From [Clostridium] aminophilum (lineage in GTDB: Bacteria; Bacillota; Clostridia; Lachnospirales; Lachnospiraceae): 62,821 nt of DNA. The first letter of the stretch is position 1, and every line of letters begins with the position of its first letter. Below, piece after piece: positions 41,851-51,297 of the stretch. Both the position numbers and the translations under genes were made by a program. The notes below the pieces were generated by a model. It was not told the origin of the DNA. It saw only the letters and a program-made list of their open reading frames with translations, and did no database searches. The DNA is taken from positions 1-62,821 of the forward strand of contig NZ_FOIL01000012.1 of NCBI RefSeq assembly GCF_900101295.1, read 5' to 3'.

Positions 41851-43857
41851 TTACATCATCTTTCCGAGGATCTCGTTACTTCTCTTGATGAAGCTGGTCA
41901 TTCTCTCCGGAGTCAGGGTTCCGTGACTGAGCTCGGCCAGATCATAGAGCTGCTCGCAGAAGAGATTTACATTTTCACTGTCCTTGTTTTCCAGGACATA
42001 TTTTACCAGTTTGTTTTCGCTGTTCAGAATGAGGGTTTCCGCCTGCTGGGCGAACATAGAGGTATCCATGCCGCCGTTTGCGCTGTACATCTTCATCATG
42101 TCATCCATACGTCTGGATTCCTCATCCACCGTGATCATGGAAGACAGGGATTCGTCCTTCAGCTTCTCGACTTTCACTTTCAGACGGTCGTTGGAGAGTG
42201 CCTTGCGGAAGACATCGGTCAGAGTCTTCTCGTTCTCCTCCAGGACCTTCTTGTCATCCTCGGAAACTTCACCCTTCATGGTGTCATTCAGGTCGGCGTC
42301 GACGCGGATGAACTTCAGGTTCTCGTTCTTCTGCTCCAGGTTGGAGATGAACGGGCTGTCGATCGCAGTCGGCAGGATGACCGCATCCTGCTTCGCCTCA
42401 CGGAACATATTGATGTACTGGCTCTGCTCCTTCACGTCGGTGGCGTAGAAGATCTTGTTTTCGTGGTTCTCCTTCTTTGCCTCTTCCATCAGATCCTTCA
42501 GAGTCAGGTACTTGTTGTCGAGATTCTTGAAAATGATGTAGTCATTCATCTTCTCGGCGAACTTCTCATCGCGCAGGCAGCCGTACTTGATGAACGGAGC
42601 GATGTCGTCCCAGTATTTCTCGTAGGACTCACGGTCTGTCTTGCACATGCCGGAGAGCTTGTCAGCGACCTTCTTGGTGATGTAGTCGGAGATCTTCTTG
42701 ACAAAGCCGTCATTCTGCAGTGCGCTTCTGGATACATTCAGCGGCAGATCCGGGCAGTCGATGCAGCCCTTCAGAAGAAGCAGGAACTCCGGGATGACTT
42801 CCTTAATGTTGTCGGCGATAAATACCTGATTATTGTAGAGCTTAATGGTTCCCTCCGCTCTCTCGTACTCGAGATTAACCTTCGGGAAGTAGAGAATACC
42901 CTTCAGGTTGAACGGATAATCCATGTTCAGGTGGATCCAGAACAGCGGCTCACGGTAGTCACGGAATGTCTTGCGGTAGAATTCCCTGTACTCCTCGTCG
43001 GTGCACTGGCTCGGGGTTTTGTTCCACAGCGGATCGGTATCGTTTACCGGAACCGGTCTCTTCAGGATCTTGTATTTTTCTTTCTTCGGAGAAACTTCCA
43101 CGGTCTCTTTTGTGCCGTCTTCCTTCTCTTTCTCCTCGGTCTTTGCCTCTTCAATGACCGTCTCGATCACTGTGTCCTTATCGGTGAGTTCGTCCTTCTC
43201 GATCTCCTCGTACTGCGGCTCGGCGTCTTCATTGATCAGGAACACGCGGATCGGCATAAAGCTGCAGTATTTGTCCAGAACTTCCTTTGCGCGGTATTCG
43301 TTGCAGAATTCCACGCTGTCCTCGTTCATGTGGAGAACAATCTTTGTGCCGACGGTCTCTTTGTCACCGTCTGCCATGTGGTATTCCGTGCCGCCGTCGG
43401 ACTCCCAGTGAACCGCGGAAGCACCGTTCTGATAGGAGAGGGTGTCGATGGAAACCGTGTCCGCTACCATAAATGCGGAGTAGAAGCCGAGACCGAAGTG
43501 ACCGATGATCTGATCTTCATTGGCTTTGTCCTTGTATTTCTCCAGGAAATCCTTTGCGCCGGAAAAGGCGATCTGATTGATGTACTGCTCCACCTCGTCC
43601 ATGGTCATGCCGAGACCGTTATCCTCGATGGTGATGGTCTTGTTCTTCTGGCTGACCGATACCGTTACTTTGTAATCCGGGTCCGCCGGCTCGGTGTATT
43701 CGCCCATCAGAGCGAGTTTTTTCAGCTTGGTGATTGCGTCGCATCCGTTGGATACGAGCTCACGATAAAAGATATCGTGGTCGGAGTAGAGCCACTTCTT
43801 GATAATCGGGAAAATGTTTTCGCTGTTGATCGATAAGCTTCCGGATCTTTCTGCCAT
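41851..43857 (-). CDS. htpG: Molecular chaperone HtpG (Hsp90)
   Basis: The 668-residue chaperone has an N-terminal GHKL ATPase domain with SENIFPIIKKWLYSDHDIF, the ATP-binding EDNGLGM and HFGLGFYSAF, then a charged linker (TEEKEKEDGTKETVEV), and the middle and C-terminal domains of Hsp90. The linker is longer than in Escherichia coli HtpG. The ATG at 43857 follows AAGGATG on the - strand. A CIRCE operator and a good promoter lie upstream, so HrcA-controlled heat induction is expected. Confidence 0.95.
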   Translation of the reverse strand: MAERSGSLSINSENIFPIIKKWLYSDHDIFYRELVSNGCDAITKLKKLALMGEYTEPADPDYKVTVSVSQKNKTITIEDNGLGMTMDEVEQYINQIAFSGAKDFLEKYKDKANEDQIIGHFGLGFYSAFMVADTVSIDTLSYQNGASAVHWESDGGTEYHMADGDKETVGTKIVLHMNEDSVEFCNEYRAKEVLDKYCSFMPIRVFLINEDAEPQYEEIEKDELTDKDTVIETVIEEAKTEEKEKEDGTKETVEVSPKKEKYKILKRPVPVNDTDPLWNKTPSQCTDEEYREFYRKTFRDYREPLFWIHLNMDYPFNLKGILYFPKVNLEYERAEGTIKLYNNQVFIADNIKEVIPEFLLLLKGCIDCPDLPLNVSRSALQNDGFVKKISDYITKKVADKLSGMCKTDRESYEKYWDDIAPFIKYGCLRDEKFAEKMNDYIIFKNLDNKYLTLKDLMEEAKKENHENKIFYATDVKEQSQYINMFREAKQDAVILPTAIDSPFISNLEQKNENLKFIRVDADLNDTMKGEVSEDDKKVLEENEKTLTDVFRKALSNDRLKVKVEKLKDESLSSMITVDEESRRMDDMMKMYSANGGMDTSMFAQQAETLILNSENKLVKYVLENKDSENVNLFCEQLYDLAELSHGTLTPERMTSFIKRSNEILGKMM

Positions 43858-43926
43858 GTTCTTACATCCTTCTTTCTCTATGCTTTTCCGGGAGGAATCC
43901 CGGTTTCTGTTTATACAACACCACAT

Positions 43927-43955
43927 ATTTTAGTACGGGGGAGATGGAAAGTCAA
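43927..43955 (-). promoter_or_regulatory. Sigma-A promoter for htpG
   Basis: On the - strand, TTGACT (43955-43950), 17 bases and TAAAAT (43932-43927). The -35 directly adjoins the CIRCE element. Confidence 0.75.
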
Positions 43956-43981
43956 TAGCACTCGTTTAAAGTGAGTGCTAA
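43955..43981. promoter_or_regulatory. CIRCE operator (HrcA site)
   Basis: TAGCACTC (43956-43963), nine bases, GAGTGCTA (43973-43980), flanked by A on each side. This is the CIRCE inverted repeat recognised by the heat-shock repressor HrcA. It sits between the divergent htpG and aroB genes, next to the htpG -35. Confidence 0.92.
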
Positions 43982-44005
43982 TAGCCCGGAGGAGCAGATT
44001 CACTC

Positions 44006-44033
44006 TTGTTTTTCGGGAAAACTGTGCTATAGT
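44006..44033 (+). promoter_or_regulatory. Promoter for aroB
   Basis: TTGTTT (44006-44011), 16 bases, extended TGC-TATAGT (-10 at 44028-44033). The CIRCE element lies about 25 bases upstream of the -35. Confidence 0.5.
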
Positions 44034-44093
44034 ACAACGTATACATACTTTAACATTTAAAAGCGTTAAAACGATTTGGAAAGGACAGCCGAT

Positions 44094-45167
44094 ATGAAGC
44101 TTCAGGTCAATGTACCCGGAAAAGAATATGAAATCCTCTGTGAACGCGGTCTTCTGGACCGGGTGGGAGAGCATCTCAGGGAGCTTCTCTCCGGGCAGTT
44201 CTGCGCGATCGTCACTGACTCCAATGTCGGTCCGCTCTATGCGGAACGTGTGGTGAAAAGTCTTGAGAGTGCAGGATTCCGCGCCGAAGTGATTACCGTT
44301 CCGGCGGGGGAAAAAAGCAAGAACCCGGAGATGCTCCTGAATCTCTGGAATGAGCTGACAGAGAGGGGAATCACGCGGTCTGATACGGTCGTTGCACTCG
44401 GCGGCGGCGTGGTCGGCGATCTGGCCGGTTTTGCGGCGGCTTCCATCCTGCGCGGAGTCCGCTTTGTTCAGATTCCAACCTCGCTTCTTGCACAGGTCGA
44501 CTCCTCGGTGGGCGGAAAAGTCGCCATCGATCTTCCGGCCGGCAAAAATCTCGCCGGGGCATTCTGGCAGCCGGCGGCCGTTTTCATTGACCCGGATTGT
44601 CTGGACACGCTGAGTGACCGCGTCTTCAATGACGGAATGGGTGAAGTGATCAAATACGGGGCAATCCGGGACCCGGAGCTGTTCGCACAGCTTGACCGCG
44701 ACGGCGGACGGGCAGGAGTGATGAGCCATATCGGCGACGTCATTCTCCGGTGCTGCGATATCAAGCGGGCGACGGTGGTCGAGGACGAACTGGACAACGG
44801 GGGTGCCCACGGCGGACGCCTCGTTCTGAATTACGGGCACACCTTCGGGCACGTTTATGAGCAGACCTACGGTTTCGAGACCTACACTCACGGGGAGGGC
44901 GTGGCAGCCGGCATGGTGACGGCGGCTCGGATCGGCGAGAAGATGGGAATTACCCCGGCGGGAACGGCGGACCGGATCTGCGCGGTGCTGAAAAAATACG
45001 ATCTTCCGTGTGAGATCCGCGTGACCGAGGAAGAGGTGCGGCGCACCATCGGCAAGGACAAAAAGAACCGCGGGGCAAAGATACACTTTATTTATCTGAA
45101 GGAACTCGGAGACGGAGAAGACCGGTTTATGCCGACGGAGGAACTGATCCGATCGTTATATAATTGA
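44094..45167 (+). CDS. aroB: 3-dehydroquinate synthase
   Basis: The 357-residue enzyme turns DAHP into 3-dehydroquinate in the shikimate pathway, using NAD and a metal ion. Visible motifs are ALGGGVVGDLAGFAAA, QIPTSLLAQVDSSVGGK, GMGEVIKYG and the metal-ligand histidines in LNYGHTFGH and THGEGVAAGM. The ATG at 44094 follows GGAAAGGA; an in-frame TTG at 44076 would be upstream of the ribosome binding site. Other shikimate genes are not adjacent. The following promoter starts right after the stop codon. Confidence 0.95.
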   Translation: MKLQVNVPGKEYEILCERGLLDRVGEHLRELLSGQFCAIVTDSNVGPLYAERVVKSLESAGFRAEVITVPAGEKSKNPEMLLNLWNELTERGITRSDTVVALGGGVVGDLAGFAAASILRGVRFVQIPTSLLAQVDSSVGGKVAIDLPAGKNLAGAFWQPAAVFIDPDCLDTLSDRVFNDGMGEVIKYGAIRDPELFAQLDRDGGRAGVMSHIGDVILRCCDIKRATVVEDELDNGGAHGGRLVLNYGHTFGHVYEQTYGFETYTHGEGVAAGMVTAARIGEKMGITPAGTADRICAVLKKYDLPCEIRVTEEEVRRTIGKDKKNRGAKIHFIYLKELGDGEDRFMPTEELIRSLYN

Positions 45168-45177
45168 CAGACTTCTT

Positions 45178-45206
45178 TTGCATTTTCTTCGAAATTGTTA
45201 TATAAT
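45178..45206 (+). promoter_or_regulatory. Sigma-A promoter for fba
   Basis: TTGCAT (45178-45183), 17 bases, TATAAT (45201-45206), 68 bases before the fba start. Confidence 0.65.
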
Positions 45207-45273
45207 CACTCTATCTCAGTGTTTTGCAGTTGCACCGATGGACTGCACTTCCAATGATAAGGAGGAAATATTC

Positions 45274-46131
45274 ATGCTCGTTAATGCAGCAGAGATGGTC
45301 AAAGCAGCGAATGAAGGCCATTACGCAGTAGGTCATTTCAACATCAACAACCTGGAGTGGACAAAGTCCTGTCTTCTGGAAGCGGAAGCAAAGAAGGCTC
45401 CGATCATCCTCGGCGTTTCGGAAGGTGCCGGTAAGTACATGGGCGGCTTCAAGACCGTATCCGCTATGGTACATGCCATGGTTGGAGAGCTTGGCATCAC
45501 GGTTCCGGTTGCGCTTCATCTTGACCACGGAACATATGAGGGCTGCTATAAGTGCATTGAGGCTGGATTTACATCGATCATGTTTGATGGTTCCAAGTAT
45601 TCTTTCGAGGAGAATCTTGAGAAGACCAAAGAACTTGTCAATGTTGCACATCACCTCGGAATGTCCATCGAGGCAGAGGTCGGTGCAATTGGCGAGAACG
45701 GAGTTTCCAACAAGGGTGAGTTCGCAGATCCGGAAGAGTGTGCAAAGATCGCGGAACTCGGCGTAGACTTCCTTGCAGCGGGAATCGGCAATATTCACGG
45801 AAAGTATCCGGCAGACTGGGCTGGTCTCAGCTTTGAGACTCTCGATGCGGTCAAGAAGGCGGTAAAGGGTCTTCCGCTGGTTCTTCACGGCGGTACCGGA
45901 ATTCCGGATGAGCAGATCCAGAAGGCAATCAGCCTCGGCGTTGCAAAGATCAATGTCAATACGGAGTGTCAGCTGTACTTCCAGGAAGCTACCCGCAAGT
46001 ACATCGAGGAAGGAAAAGACCTTGAGGGCAAGGGATATGATCCGAGAAAACTTCTTCTTCCGGGTGCAGAGGCAATCAAGGAGATTGTCGGCATCAAGAT
46101 GGATATGTTCGGCATTTCCGGAAAAGCATAA
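45274..46131 (+). CDS. fba: Class II fructose-bisphosphate aldolase
   Basis: The 285-residue zinc enzyme cleaves fructose 1,6-bisphosphate in glycolysis. Zinc and substrate motifs are HLDHGTYEG, the IEAEVGAIG segment, GNIHGKYP, LHGGTGIPD and INVNTECQL. The ATG at 45274 is set by AAGGAGG; the longer frame begins inside the promoter. A single-gene unit with its own promoter and terminator fits a strongly expressed glycolytic gene. Confidence 0.95.
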   Translation: MLVNAAEMVKAANEGHYAVGHFNINNLEWTKSCLLEAEAKKAPIILGVSEGAGKYMGGFKTVSAMVHAMVGELGITVPVALHLDHGTYEGCYKCIEAGFTSIMFDGSKYSFEENLEKTKELVNVAHHLGMSIEAEVGAIGENGVSNKGEFADPEECAKIAELGVDFLAAGIGNIHGKYPADWAGLSFETLDAVKKAVKGLPLVLHGGTGIPDEQIQKAISLGVAKINVNTECQLYFQEATRKYIEEGKDLEGKGYDPRKLLLPGAEAIKEIVGIKMDMFGISGKA

Positions 46132-46148
46132 TAAAAGTTCGATGGATT

Positions 46149-46185
46149 CGGCATGCGGCGGGGAAACCTGCGGCATGCCGTTTTT
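46149..46185 (+). terminator. Rho-independent terminator after fba
   Basis: CGGCATGC (46149-46156) pairs with GCATGCCG (46173-46180), and five T residues follow. Confidence 0.85.
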
Positions 46186-46207
46186 GTGCGCAGACATTGA
46201 ACTCAGG

Positions 46208-46273
46208 CCCGCGCCTGCACGGGTCACTGGCAGCTGCCGCGGAATGCCGGAAATCCGGGAGGTGTGATTCGCC
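46208..46273 (+). repeat. GC-rich post-terminator repeat, copy 2
   Basis: CCTGCACGGG-C-CTGGCA-TGCCGCGG and the continuing CGGAA..C..G...GTGTG..T.GCC match 2639-2705 closely. It begins about 22 bases after the fba terminator. A further GC-rich, hairpin-prone stretch continues to about 46320. Confidence 0.6.
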
Positions 46274-46350
46274 CCGCCGGGGCAAAAGGCCGGAGGCGGC
46301 CGCGCCTGCAGGAACCGCCATGAATGAGATGAATGATTCCGAACATCGAA

Positions 46351-46379
46351 TTGAATTTTTTTGACATTTTTGGTATAAA
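46351..46379 (+). promoter_or_regulatory. Promoter for glnN
   Basis: TTGAAT (46351-46356), 17 bases, extended TGG-TATAAA (-10 at 46374-46379). The roughly 70-base leader has a small hairpin, GCCGGA/TCCGGC, before the ribosome binding site. No known glutamine riboswitch was recognised. Confidence 0.55.
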
Positions 46380-46455
46380 TATAAAGAATTTTACAGAGTA
46401 ACCCGATTACCGCGCCCCGCCGGAGCTGCAATTCCGGCAGTCAGGAAGCAGTTAT

Positions 46456-48576
46456 ATGAAAGAAAACAACATCAATGTTCCTGCATTATTCGGAGAGAAT
46501 GTATTTAATGACGATGTCATGAAAGAGAGCCTTCCGAAGGCTGTATACAAGAAACTCCGCCGCACCATCGATGAGGGCACCGATCTGGACCCGTCCATCG
46601 CGGACATCGTTGCCGAGGCCATGAAGAACTGGGCGATCTCTCACGGAGCAACCCACTACTCTCACTGGTTCCAGCCGCTGACCGATGTCACCGCGGAAAA
46701 ACACGATTCTTTCATCTCCGTACCGGATGAAAAACGACATGTCATTATGGAGTTTTCCGGGAAAGAGCTGATTCGCGGTGAACCGGATGCCTCCTCGTTT
46801 CCGTCCGGCGGACTTCGTTCCACCTTCGAGGCGAGAGGATATACTACATGGGACTGCACGTCCCCGGCCTTCCTTCGCTATGACGCGCAGGGACCGACCC
46901 TCTACATTCCGACCGCATTCTGCTCTTATACCGGTGAAGCGCTGGATAAGAAGACACCGCTTCTGCGGTCTCTGCAGGCGATCAATACGCAGTCACTTCG
47001 TATTCTCCGCCTGTTCGGCAACACCACATCCCATCGCGTGTATGTGTCGGTGGGACCGGAGCAGGAGTATTTCCTGATCGATAAGAAGCAGTATCTGAAG
47101 AGAAAAGACCTGATCTACACCGGTAGAACGCTGTTCGGCGCGAACCCGGCAAAGGGCCAGGAGATGGATGACCATTATTTCGGCGCGATCCGTCCGAGAG
47201 TCGGCGCGTTCATGAAAGAGGTCAATGAGCGCCTCTGGAAACTCGGTGTTCCGGCGAAGACACAGCACAATGAGGTTGCACCGTCCCAGCATGAGCTGGC
47301 ACAGATCTATGAGGAGGCGAACCTCGCACAGGATCACAACCAGCTGGTAATGGAGACCATGAAGCGTGTCGCTGAGGATCAGGGCCTGATGTGCCTTCTG
47401 GCAGAGAAGCCGTTTGCCGGCATCAACGGTTCCGGTAAGCACAACAACTGGTCCCTTTGCTCTGATGACGGCATCAATCTCATTGATCCGGGAAAGACGC
47501 CGCATGAAAACATGCAGTTTCTTCTGGTTCTCGGCTGTATCCTGAAAGCGGTTGACCGCCATGCCGATCTTCTGCGTCAGTCCGCTGCCGTTCCGGGCAA
47601 CGACTGGAGACTGGGCGCCGCGGAGGCGCCGCCGGCGGTAATCTCTGTCTTCCTGGGTGAGCAGCTCGAGGACGTCATTGACCAGCTCTGCAGCACCGGT
47701 GAGGCCACCGGCTCCAAGCAGGGAAGAATCATGAAGACCGGTGTCAACACACTGGCGGACTTCACCACCGATGCGACGGACCGCAACCGTACGTCGCCCT
47801 TTGCATTTACCGGAAACAAGTTCGAGTTCCGTATGGTCGGTTCTTCGGCGTCGATCTCCGGCCCGAACGTTGTGCTGAATACCATCGTTGCGGAGGCGTT
47901 CCGTGAGGCGGCGGATGTGCTGGAAAAGGCAGACGACTTCCAGCTTGCACTTCATGACATGATCAAGAAACTCTTCCTCGATCACCGCCGCATTATATTC
48001 AACGGCAACGGATATTCGGAAGAGTGGCTGAAAGAGGCGGAGAGAAGAGGTCTTCCGAACTATAAGGCCGGCATTGAGTCTGTTCAGGCACTGACCACCG
48101 ACAAGGCGATTCAGCTGTTTGAGTCCTTCGGCGTTTATTCGAAGGTCGAGCTGATGAGCCGCGCGGAGATCGAATACGAGATTTACGCAAAGACCGTGAA
48201 CATCGAGGCTACCGCGATGCTGAACATCGCGGGCAAGGAGATCATTCCGGCGGTTGTAAAATACACGACCCGCCTTGCGGATTCCATCAACAGCGTCCGC
48301 ATGGCATGCCCGGAAGCCGATATCAGCGCGCAGCTTGAACTTCTGAAGGAGACGTCCGGCCATCTCAGCGAGATGAGAAAGGCACTCCATGTGCTCCGAG
48401 ATGAGACGGCCGCGGCAAGCGGAGTTACGGATGCGAAGGAGAGAGCGTTTGCGTACCTGCGGAAAGTTGTTCCGGCAATGCAGGCACTCCGCACGCCGGC
48501 CGACAAGCTGGAAATGATGTGCGACAAGGATCTGTGGCCGTTCCCGAGTTACGGTGATATGCTGTTCGAAGTATAA
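46456..48576 (+). CDS. glnN: Glutamine synthetase type III
   Basis: The 706-residue length and sequence match GSIII (GlnN), the large glutamine synthetase of Bacteroides, cyanobacteria and Clostridia, which joins ammonia to glutamate. Conserved blocks are [55 protein letters not shown], the ATP/substrate loop [11 protein letters not shown] and [23 protein letters not shown] is a moderate ribosome binding site. With gltS, glutamate dehydrogenase and the GlnK/GlnL-like pair it makes this region rich in nitrogen-assimilation genes. Confidence 0.96.
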   Translation: MKENNINVPALFGENVFNDDVMKESLPKAVYKKLRRTIDEGTDLDPSIADIVAEAMKNWAISHGATHYSHWFQPLTDVTAEKHDSFISVPDEKRHVIMEFSGKELIRGEPDASSFPSGGLRSTFEARGYTTWDCTSPAFLRYDAQGPTLYIPTAFCSYTGEALDKKTPLLRSLQAINTQSLRILRLFGNTTSHRVYVSVGPEQEYFLIDKKQYLKRKDLIYTGRTLFGANPAKGQEMDDHYFGAIRPRVGAFMKEVNERLWKLGVPAKTQHNEVAPSQHELAQIYEEANLAQDHNQLVMETMKRVAEDQGLMCLLAEKPFAGINGSGKHNNWSLCSDDGINLIDPGKTPHENMQFLLVLGCILKAVDRHADLLRQSAAVPGNDWRLGAAEAPPAVISVFLGEQLEDVIDQLCSTGEATGSKQGRIMKTGVNTLADFTTDATDRNRTSPFAFTGNKFEFRMVGSSASISGPNVVLNTIVAEAFREAADVLEKADDFQLALHDMIKKLFLDHRRIIFNGNGYSEEWLKEAERRGLPNYKAGIESVQALTTDKAIQLFESFGVYSKVELMSRAEIEYEIYAKTVNIEATAMLNIAGKEIIPAVVKYTTRLADSINSVRMACPEADISAQLELLKETSGHLSEMRKALHVLRDETAAASGVTDAKERAFAYLRKVVPAMQALRTPADKLEMMCDKDLWPFPSYGDMLFEV

Positions 48577-48673
48577 AACGGCGGGGACAGTCTCTGACGG
48601 AGTCTTACCTAACCGGAGGAATCCGTCGGAAAATGCAGCGGAGCGAAACGCGCTTCGTGCCAACCGAATATAA

Positions 48674-48716
48674 CAGGCCGGCGGAGTGCTTTCGGGCGCT
48701 TCCCGGTCTGGTTTTT
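48674..48716 (+). terminator. Rho-independent terminator after glnN
   Basis: CAGGCCGG (48674-48681) pairs with CCGGTCTG (48703-48710, one G-U), with an inner GTGC/GCGC pairing, followed by TTTTT. Confidence 0.75.
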
Positions 48717-48717
48717 A

Positions 48718-48776
48718 TTTCATAGGAAATTTCTTCGAAATTCCCTATGAAACAAAAACGCTCCGCGGACTTTGTT
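48718..48776 (+). repeat. Post-terminator hairpin repeat, short form
   Basis: The TTTCATAGGAAATTTC/GAAATTCCCTATGAAA hairpin is followed by CAAAAACGCTCCGCGGACTT and TGTT. It starts right after the T-run of the glnN terminator. The ATG in the hairpin (48747) opens a false N-terminal extension of the next gene. Confidence 0.85.
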
Positions 48777-48794
48777 ACAGAAAAGAGAAGTATC

Positions 48795-49583
48795 ATGCAG
48801 AAATATTTTGATATCAACGAGGGCGGATTCAGTATCCGGTGCAAGATCTATTTTCAGAAAGAGATCCGGGCCGTGAAAAATGTTGTCATTGCGACCTACG
48901 GCTTCGGCGGAAATAAAGACAACAAGGCATCCGAAAAATTTGCGGACCGGATCATTAGCAAGTACAAGAATTATGCGGTGATCTGCTTCGACTGGCCGTG
49001 CCACGGCAAAGACGCCCGCAATAAGCTGATTCTGGACGAGTGTCTGACCTACCTCCGTCTGGTGGGCCGGTACGCCAGAAAAGAGCTCGGCGCGGAGCAT
49101 CTCTATAATTATTCTTCTTCGTTGGGAGCCTACCTCACGCTCCTTCTTCTGGCGGCGGACGGAAAGGGCGATTATGACCGCATGGCGTTCCGTTGTCCGG
49201 CGCTGCGGATGTACGATTCATTTGCGGCCGGGATCACGGAGGATGATTGGGATAAGCTTCGAAAGGGAAAGGAAATTCTGCGGGGGTATGACCGCAAGAT
49301 CAAAATCACGCAGGAATTTCTGGACAGTTTAAAAGAAAATGATGTTATGCAGAAGGATTATATGGATTATGCGGATCAGATTCTGATGATTCACGGAACC
49401 AAGGATGAGATGGCGCCGATCTCCGTCACGGAGGAATTCTGCGAAAACAATGTGGTGGAACTGATCCCGGTGGAGAATGCGGACCATCCGTTCTCCAACC
49501 CGGATTATATGGATTTTGCGATCGGAAAGATCATCGAATTCTTCGCACCGGGGCCTGTGGGGTCACAAGGCTCCGGCGGCTGA
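48795..49583 (+). CDS. Alpha/beta hydrolase
   Basis: The 262-residue protein has an alpha/beta-hydrolase fold. The oxyanion region is VVIATYGFGGNKDNKASE, the nucleophile elbow is YSSSLGAYL (SxSxG rather than GxSxG), and the likely acid and base are Asp in LMIHGTKDEMAP and His in ENADHPFSNP. It resembles small serine esterases or acyl-peptide-type hydrolases; the substrate is unknown. AGAGAAG lies just before the ATG at 48795. It is convergent with brnQ, with 40 bases between and no clear terminator. Confidence 0.8.
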   Translation: MQKYFDINEGGFSIRCKIYFQKEIRAVKNVVIATYGFGGNKDNKASEKFADRIISKYKNYAVICFDWPCHGKDARNKLILDECLTYLRLVGRYARKELGAEHLYNYSSSLGAYLTLLLLAADGKGDYDRMAFRCPALRMYDSFAAGITEDDWDKLRKGKEILRGYDRKIKITQEFLDSLKENDVMQKDYMDYADQILMIHGTKDEMAPISVTEEFCENNVVELIPVENADHPFSNPDYMDFAIGKIIEFFAPGPVGSQGSGG

Positions 49584-49623
49584 CGTGATAGCGGGAGGAA
49601 CCCGCAAAGGATGTTTCGGACCG

Positions 49624-51027
49624 TTATGCACGGTCTGCGCTGATTTCATCGTCTGTCTTATCCGCGTCCGGTACAGAACGTCCGGCACGGAGACGGGCGC
49701 AGATTCCGCCGATGACAAAGCCGGCGATGGTCGGAAGAAGCCAGCCGAAACCGTCCGCAAAGAACGGAAGATTTGCCTCGAGGAAGTCCAGTATGCCGCC
49801 AAGGTTTGCCGCTGCGATCCAGTCGGCCGGAAGGGCGCGGAGGAAGTCGAAGACGGAACTGATCACGGCTGCGGTCATCATTCCGAGACGGATCTCCACC
49901 GGGAAAGGAACGATATGTCCGGCCACGGCAAGAACGATCAGGGTGATGGCGATCGGATAGAGCATCATCAGAACCGGAAGAGAGATTTTGATGATGGAGG
50001 ACAGTCCCGCGTTCGCGATGACAAAGGTGATCGTGGAGAAGAGGATCGCCCATTTCTTATAGGAAAGCACGCCCGGGAACATTTCCACGAAGCAGGACGA
50101 GCAGCTGGTAACCAGCCCGATGACGGTCTTCAGGCAGGCGAAGAAGACGATGCCGGCCAGAAGAAGCGCGCCATATCCGTGGAAATAGTAGGATGCAATG
50201 TCGGAGAGAACCGCGCCGCCGTTATCGGAAAGGGCGGCGAAGCCACGGCTTCCGGCTCCGGCGAGAGCGACAAGGACATAGATGAATGCCATGAGCAGGC
50301 AGCTCAGAATTCCGGCCCGAACCGTGTTTTTGGCTACGGCTGACGGATCGGTTACGCCGCGGCTGCGGACAACGTTGATGACAACGATGCCGAAGGCAAG
50401 GCCGGCCAGCGCGTCCATGGTGTTGTATCCGTCAAGGATTCCCTGTGCGACCGCATTTGCGCTGTATGCGCCGACCGCCTCGAAGGAAGCGATGCTTCCG
50501 GCCGGATGAGTCAGCGCGGTGATGAGAAGGATGCCGAGAACCACGAAAAAGATCGGGTTCAGAATCCGGCCGATCCAGGTCAGGATGTTGCCCGGCTTTA
50601 AGGAGATCGCCAGAGTCAGAACGTAGAACAGGAGAGAGAACAGAAACAGTCCTGTCTGACTGCTCATTCCCGCCGGAAGGATCTGGCGGATGCCGACCTC
50701 ATACGGAACGGTCACGCATCGCGGGCAGGCAAAGAACGGTCCGATGGCGAGATAGAGCGCGCAGGTAAATGCGTACGCAAAGCGGTCGCCGATCCGTTTC
50801 CGGCACAGGTCGCGCAGACCTTCGGAGCCGGTGATTCCGATGGCGATGACGCCGAGGAGAGGCATGCCGACGCCCGTGACGAGAAAACCCGCAAGGGCCG
50901 GAAGGACGGCGGATCCCGCCATCTGTCCCATGTAAACCGGGAAGATCAGGTTGCCGGCACCGAAGAACAGGCCGAACAGCATACTGGTCAGGGAGAGGGT
51001 CTCTCCGAACGTCAGGTTTTGTTTCAT
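49624..51027 (-). CDS. brnQ: Branched-chain amino acid transporter (BrnQ/LIVCS family)
   Basis: The 467-residue membrane protein has about twelve spans and the family opening SMLFGLFFGAGNLIFPVYMG, with a second signature GYNTMDALAGLAFG. It imports leucine, isoleucine and valine with Na+ or H+. GGAGGC lies before the ATG on the - strand. The gene is divergent from an XRE-type regulator, and the roughly 270-base space between holds a paired TTTCGCGTAG motif, so control by that regulator is likely. Confidence 0.94.
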   Translation of the reverse strand: MKQNLTFGETLSLTSMLFGLFFGAGNLIFPVYMGQMAGSAVLPALAGFLVTGVGMPLLGVIAIGITGSEGLRDLCRKRIGDRFAYAFTCALYLAIGPFFACPRCVTVPYEVGIRQILPAGMSSQTGLFLFSLLFYVLTLAISLKPGNILTWIGRILNPIFFVVLGILLITALTHPAGSIASFEAVGAYSANAVAQGILDGYNTMDALAGLAFGIVVINVVRSRGVTDPSAVAKNTVRAGILSCLLMAFIYVLVALAGAGSRGFAALSDNGGAVLSDIASYYFHGYGALLLAGIVFFACLKTVIGLVTSCSSCFVEMFPGVLSYKKWAILFSTITFVIANAGLSSIIKISLPVLMMLYPIAITLIVLAVAGHIVPFPVEIRLGMMTAAVISSVFDFLRALPADWIAAANLGGILDFLEANLPFFADGFGWLLPTIAGFVIGGICARLRAGRSVPDADKTDDEISADRA

Positions 51028-51103
51028 GATAAAGCCTCCTGATATGATTTGGTAGAATAGTAACAGTGTATCAGAGGAATGGAAAATAGAAAAGTGTATT
51101 GAG

Positions 51104-51165
51104 ATTTCGCGTAGAGAAACAGAAAAAATATTTTTGTTTCCCTACGCGAAATTTTGCGTTATAAT
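51104..51165. promoter_or_regulatory. Inverted-repeat operator and -10 between brnQ and the XRE regulator
   Basis: ATTTCGCGTAG (51104-51114) is repeated in inverse as CTACGCGAAAT (51142-51152), with AT-rich arms that extend the pairing inward (GAAACA...TGTTTC). The second half also belongs to the near-palindrome ACGCGAAATTTTGCGT (51144-51159), which lies directly before a TATAAT (51160-51165). This looks like a repressor operator overlapping the regulator's own promoter. Confidence 0.55.
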
Positions 51166-51297
51166 CCGGACAACAGCAGAAAAAAATACGGTTTCGGAGC
51201 AAAATGGATATTTATAAGAAACTTTTTTGTTCCGGAAGGAATAAGACGGTTTTCACTCCGAAAGCGGTCGGGGAGAGGAAAGACAGGAGGCACCACG

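Noticed and set aside
45164-45169. TTGACA right at the aroB stop as the fba -35
   Set aside because: It is 31 bases from the TATAAT; TTGCAT at 45178 has the correct 17-base spacing.
46361-46366. TTGACA before glnN as a -35
   Set aside because: No -10 occurs at a suitable distance; TTGAAT at 46351 pairs properly with TATAAA at 46374.
46380-46455. Glutamine riboswitch in the glnN leader
   Set aside because: The leader is short and lacks the conserved sequence of the glnA RNA motif; only a small hairpin is present.
48747-48794. Upstream ATG for the hydrolase
   Set aside because: It lies in the hairpin repeat and adds residues encoded by the repeat; the ATG at 48795 has a ribosome binding site.
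48605-48844. Small - strand frames at 14278, 48844 and 53255 that share the peptide FIGNFGEISYE or close variants
   Set aside because: The peptide is simply the translation of the intergenic hairpin repeat; the frames have no ribosome binding site and differ outside the repeat.
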